From: an uncultured Lachnospiraceae bacterium
Lineage (GTDB): Bacteria > Bacillota > Clostridia > Lachnospirales > Lachnospiraceae
NCBI GenBank assembly: GCA_949051815.1
Contig: CARQVR010000010.1
Coordinates: forward strand, 5,510 to 69,509
Length of the DNA: 64,000 bases
Direction: 5' to 3'
Positions within the stretch are counted from its first letter, which is position 1; the number at the start of each line of letters is the position of its first letter. The notes below the pieces were generated by a model. That model saw only the letters and a list, made by a program, of their open reading frames with translations. It was not told where the DNA came from and ran no database searches. Positions 60,671-64,000 of this stretch are shown here, one piece after another. A program made the translations under genes and the position numbers.

Positions 60671-61519
60671 ATGGATGAGGAAAAGAGACTGTCAAGGAAA
60701 AAGAATATTCTGTTCAGCGTGATTGCGGTGGCGCTTCTTTGTGTGCTGCTGTTTCCGCTGTACTGGGCGCTTATCACGTCCTTAAAGACGGAGCAGGAAA
60801 TATTTCAAAATCCCCCCACCTTTTATCCGCATATCCTGAATACGAAATCTTATGCGGCGCAGGTGGAGACGGGCGATTTTAACATGTTCCGCTCCTTTGG
60901 AAACAGCTTTTTAATTTCGATGGGCGCTACGCTCATTGCGGTAATTCTGGCTGTACCGGCTTCCTACGGGATAGCCAAATATCGGTTTAAGGCGAGAAAG
61001 GCATTGCTTCTCTCCTTTCTGGTGACGCAGATGCTGCCGGTATCGGTGCTCTTAACGCCCATGTTTATCATGTTTAAAAACATGCATGTGTATAACACAT
61101 GGGTGGCGGCAGTGCTGGCGGACGCCACCATCGGCATCCCGTTCTCGGTGCTGATACTGAAAAACTATTTTGCGTCCATACCGAAAGATTTGGAGGAGGC
61201 GGCTTATCTGGACGGGTGCAATACGTTCACTGCTTTCGTGCGGATTCTGATTCCCATAGCCAAGCCCGGCGTCATGGTCTGCGCCATCTTCTCCTTCCTG
61301 TATGCGTGGGGAGATCTGGCCTACGGGATGACCTTTATTCTGGATCAGGAGAAGCGGCCGATCACGGCTGGTATCTTTAATTTCATGGGGCAGTACGGGA
61401 CGAAGTGGAGTTATCTGACGGCTTTTGCGGTGGTGACAATCATTCCTGTTGCACTGATCTTTATCTTTATGCAAAAATATATCGTAAGCGGTATGACGAG
61501 CGGGGCGGTCAAAGGTTAA
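60671..61519 (+). CDS. Sugar ABC transporter permease (MalG type)
   Basis: A 282-residue permease with six membrane segments. The EAA loop is EEAAYLDGCNTFTAFVRILI (about residues 175-194), and the typical end is KYIVSGMTSGAVKG. GGGAGGG precedes the ATG. The 66-bp gap from the first permease suggests one mRNA. Confidence 0.93.
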   Translation: MDEEKRLSRKKNILFSVIAVALLCVLLFPLYWALITSLKTEQEIFQNPPTFYPHILNTKSYAAQVETGDFNMFRSFGNSFLISMGATLIAVILAVPASYGIAKYRFKARKALLLSFLVTQMLPVSVLLTPMFIMFKNMHVYNTWVAAVLADATIGIPFSVLILKNYFASIPKDLEEAAYLDGCNTFTAFVRILIPIAKPGVMVCAIFSFLYAWGDLAYGMTFILDQEKRPITAGIFNFMGQYGTKWSYLTAFAVVTIIPVALIFIFMQKYIVSGMTSGAVKG

Positions 61520-61558
61520 CGCGAAAAGCGGAAGAAATAGAAAAAGGAAGGTGGACGT

Positions 61559-63547
61559 ATGTTAGATATCAGGGACAACAGACTGGTGTACCGTTATGAC
61601 GCGGAGGAGGTGTGGATTGAACCTTGGGGACCGAATGCGCTGCGGGTGCGGGCGACGAAGGAGAGGCGGATGCCGGAGGAGGACTGGGCACTTTGCCGGA
61701 AAGGGGATGCGGAGTCTGACATTTCCTATACGGAGCAGGGAGCGAGGATTATCAATGGGAAGATTCGGGCTGAGATTACGAAGCTTGGAAAGATTATGAT
61801 TTATCATACTGACGGGCGGCTGCTTCTGGAAGAGTACTGCAGGAACCGCAGGGATCTGCTGGACCCAAAGTGCAGCGCCATCGAGGTGGAAGCGAGGGAG
61901 TTTAAGCCCGTTCAGGGCGGAGACTATCATCTGACCATGCGGTTTGAATCGGTGGATAAGGAAGAGAAAATCTATGGTATGGGGCAGTACCAGCAGCCTT
62001 ATCTGGACTTAAAGGGGCTTGATCTGGAGCTGGCGCACCGCAATTCGCAGGCCAGCGTGCCCTTTGCGCTCTCTTCTCTCGGGTACGGTTTCCTCTGGAA
62101 CAATCCCGGTGTGGGGCGCGCGGTGTTTGGCAAAAATATCATGAGTTTTGAGGCGTATTCCACCAAAGCGCTGGATTATTGGGTGACAGCGGGCGATACG
62201 CCGGCGGAAATTGAAGAGGCGTATGCGGCTGTGACCGGGACGGTTCCGATGATGCCGGAGTACGGACTCGGCTTTTGGCAGTGTAAGCTCCGCTACCAGA
62301 CGCAGGAGGAACTGCTGTCGGTGGCCAGAGAGTACAAGCGCAGAAATCTGCCTATCGACGTGATTGTCATTGACTTTTTCCACTGGCCCAAGCAGGGGGA
62401 GTGGAAGTTTGACCCGGTGTACTGGCCGGACCCGGCGGCTATGGTCCGGGAGCTTCAGGAGATGGGCATCGAGCTGATGGTTTCCATCTGGCCCACGGTG
62501 GACAAGAGCTGTGAAAACTATGAGGAGATGCTGGAGAAGGGCTATCTGATCCGCACGGAGCGGGGCGTGCGCGTGGGACTGGATTTTCAGGGGGCAACCA
62601 TCCACTATGACGCCACCAATCCGGAAGCAAGGGATTATGTGTGGAATAAGGCGAAGAAAAACTATTATGATCTGGGCATTAAGGTATTCTGGCTGGATGA
62701 GGCGGAGCCGGAGTACACGGCGTATGACTTTGACAACTACCGTTATTACCGGGGCACCGACTTACAGATCGGCAATATATATCCTGTGGACTATGCCAGA
62801 ACGTTTTACGAGGGTATGGAGCGGGAAGGGCAGAAAAATATCGTGAACCTCCTGCGCTGCGCATGGGCAGGCAGCCAGATATACGGTGCGCTTGTCTGGT
62901 CGGGGGACATTGCGTCCAGCTTTGAGAGTATGCGAAACCAGCTTGCAGCGGGGCTGAACATGGGACTTGCGGGGATTCCCTGGTGGACAACGGATATCGG
63001 CGGCTTCCACGGCGGCAACCCGGACGATCCGGCGTTCAGAGAACTTTTCGCCAGATGGTTTGCGTGGGGGACGTTTTGTCCGGTGATGCGCCTGCACGGA
63101 GACAGGGAGCCGAGACAGCCGCAGGTGGGAACGACGGGAGGTGCATCCTGCTGTTCCGGCGCGGCCAACGAGGTGTGGAGCTATGGGGAAGAGGTGTATG
63201 ACATCTGCCGGAAATTTATGGAATACAGAGAGCAGATGCGCCCCTACACGAGAAAGCTGATGGAGGAAGCCCACGAGAAAGGCACTCCGGTTATGAGGAC
63301 GCTCTTCTATATGTACCCGGAAGACTGTACCTGCTGGGATGTGGAAGACGAGTATATGTATGGGCCTGATGTGCTGGTGGCGCCGGTTCTCTATGCGGGA
63401 CAGAGGAAGCGGAACGTCTATCTGCCCAAGGGAGACGACTGGGTGGAGAGCGCCACAGGCAGAGAATACCGGGGCGGACAGTGTGTGGAGGCGGATGCGC
63501 CGCTTGACGTGATTCCGGTGTTTGTGCGGAAAAAGGCAGATAAGTAA
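61559..63547 (+). CDS. Glycoside hydrolase family 31 (alpha-glucosidase/alpha-xylosidase type)
   Basis: A 662-residue cytosolic retaining hydrolase. The N-terminal beta-sandwich runs to about residue 225, then the barrel begins (GLGFWQCKLRYQTQEELLSV). The nucleophile Asp380 is in VFWLDEAEPE and the acid/base Asp450 in LVWSGDIASSFE. WWTTDIGGFHGG and RLHGDREPRQ complete the site. The WLDEAEPE form is seen in GH31 enzymes of xylosidase-like and related subgroups, so the exact glycoside is uncertain. It closes the operon and should cleave the imported sugar. Confidence 0.93.
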   Translation: MLDIRDNRLVYRYDAEEVWIEPWGPNALRVRATKERRMPEEDWALCRKGDAESDISYTEQGARIINGKIRAEITKLGKIMIYHTDGRLLLEEYCRNRRDLLDPKCSAIEVEAREFKPVQGGDYHLTMRFESVDKEEKIYGMGQYQQPYLDLKGLDLELAHRNSQASVPFALSSLGYGFLWNNPGVGRAVFGKNIMSFEAYSTKALDYWVTAGDTPAEIEEAYAAVTGTVPMMPEYGLGFWQCKLRYQTQEELLSVAREYKRRNLPIDVIVIDFFHWPKQGEWKFDPVYWPDPAAMVRELQEMGIELMVSIWPTVDKSCENYEEMLEKGYLIRTERGVRVGLDFQGATIHYDATNPEARDYVWNKAKKNYYDLGIKVFWLDEAEPEYTAYDFDNYRYYRGTDLQIGNIYPVDYARTFYEGMEREGQKNIVNLLRCAWAGSQIYGALVWSGDIASSFESMRNQLAAGLNMGLAGIPWWTTDIGGFHGGNPDDPAFRELFARWFAWGTFCPVMRLHGDREPRQPQVGTTGGASCCSGAANEVWSYGEEVYDICRKFMEYREQMRPYTRKLMEEAHEKGTPVMRTLFYMYPEDCTCWDVEDEYMYGPDVLVAPVLYAGQRKRNVYLPKGDDWVESATGREYRGGQCVEADAPLDVIPVFVRKKADK

Positions 63548-63554
63548 GCGGATG

Positions 63555-63585
63555 AAAGACGTGGGCCAAAGAGCCCGCGTCTTTT
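63555..63585 (+). terminator. Terminator of the second sugar operon
   Basis: AAAGACGTGGGC pairs with GCCCGCGTCTTT and TTCT follows. Confidence 0.82.
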
Positions 63586-63667
63586 CTGCTTCATCATGAA
63601 GCGTTTTGTCAAGTGCTTTTTGTAATTGGCTATGTTATAAATTCCCTTGTTTTGTCTTTATGGGCAG

Positions 63668-63696
63668 TTTACAAGGGCAGATTTCAGTTGTATAAT
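63668..63696 (+). promoter_or_regulatory. Promoter of the antitoxin gene
   Basis: TTTACA (63668-63673), 17-nt spacer, TATAAT (63691-63696). Confidence 0.65.
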
Positions 63697-63771
63697 AATC
63701 GAAAATATAAAACAGGCTGTTTCCTGGCTGGAATTTACATATAATATAAGTACAAGTGAGGTGCATATAAA

Positions 63772-64000
63772 ATGACAATAGATACAAACACAATGATTTC
63801 AATCACAGAAGCGAATCAAAATTTTTCAAAAGTAGCCAAAGTAGTTGACGAACATGGAACAGCGGTTATTCTGAAAAATAATGTACCAAGATATCTGGTC
63901 ATTGATTTCAGTAAAGCGGAAAAAGAAAAAGTTGCCAGTAATGAAGATGTATTTGCAATATCTGAACGATTAATAAAACAGAATGCGGAAGCATATGGGG
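63772..64000 (+). CDS. Phd/YefM-type antitoxin, N-terminal part
   Basis: The first 76 residues are visible; the gene runs off the window. The Phd/YefM fold is apparent: ISITEANQNFSKVAKVVDEH, then GTAVILKNNVPRYLVIDFSK, with the N-terminal DNA-binding helix pair and the central beta strands. It should bind its own promoter and neutralise a toxin (RelE/Doc/Fic type) expected just outside. The sequence from about 63600 onward is clearly A+T richer than the rest, which fits an acquired toxin-antitoxin module. Confidence 0.85.
   Translation, partial: MTIDTNTMISITEANQNFSKVAKVVDEHGTAVILKNNVPRYLVIDFSKAEKEKVASNEDVFAISERLIKQNAEAYG

Overview
The window looks like a chromosomal segment of a spore-forming, butyrate-producing anaerobe of the Clostridia, most probably a member of the Lachnospiraceae. 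The evidence is a hbd-bcd-etfB-etfA butyryl-CoA block, an alpha/beta-type small acid-soluble spore protein, a YtvI-type sporulation membrane protein, the Firmicutes order tig-clpP-clpX-lon-ysxC, GGAGG-type ribosome binding sites, and an accessory repertoire of MATE pumps, ABC sugar uptake and YesMN two-component genes. No rRNA, tRNA, CRISPR array, transposase or prophage was seen.

Layout. 1-3.8 kb: end of hbd, then bcd, etfB and etfA (butyryl-CoA formation), with long structured spacers between the genes. 4-11.2 kb: housekeeping and unknown genes, including glnS, a DUF2225 protein, a TetR regulator with its operator and a DUF6062 protein, plus a 64-bp tandem repeat. 11.6-14.5 kb: a HAD phosphatase and a membrane EAL protein. 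14.7-21 kb: a maltodextrin locus (lipoprotein, two permeases, malQ, LacI regulator) with LacI-type operators. 21-26.3 kb: CYTH protein, sugar acetyltransferase, NERD protein, a 53-aa miniprotein, MATE pump, DJ-1 protein and SASP. 26.7-35.7 kb: protein quality-control block, then ytvI, a VanZ-like protein and a DUF308 protein. 35.9-41 kb: unknown protein, a TPP-riboswitch-controlled thiamine transporter, a CPBP protease, and a divergent MFS/AraC pair. 41-46.3 kb: DUF5714 protein, hybrid histidine kinase, GNAT and a second MATE pump. 46.3-52.8 kb: glutamate synthase gltB and gltD. 53-63.5 kb: L,D-transpeptidase, YesM/YesN pair, and a second sugar ABC operon ending in a GH31 glycosidase. The right edge holds the start of a Phd/YefM antitoxin.

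How the genes fit together. Two separate alpha-glucan/alpha-glucoside uptake operons share a plan: promoter, LacI-type operator, lipoprotein gene, strong intercistronic terminator, two permeases, glucan-active enzyme. Neither encodes an ATPase, so a shared MsmX/MalK-type ATPase elsewhere is implied. The sugar carbon can feed the butyrate block, and gltBD assimilates ammonia.

The most unusual feature is the density of structured, non-coding intergenic elements. One group has long perfect outer stems, often with an internal GAA-loop hairpin followed by TTTCGAG. A second group is a GATTGAAAA hairpin element found before clpX, gltB and gltD. A 48-bp sequence occurs in opposite orientations 26 kb apart. 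There are also 64-bp and 30-bp tandem arrays. These match no RNA or repeat family I can name and are the best candidates here for something undescribed.
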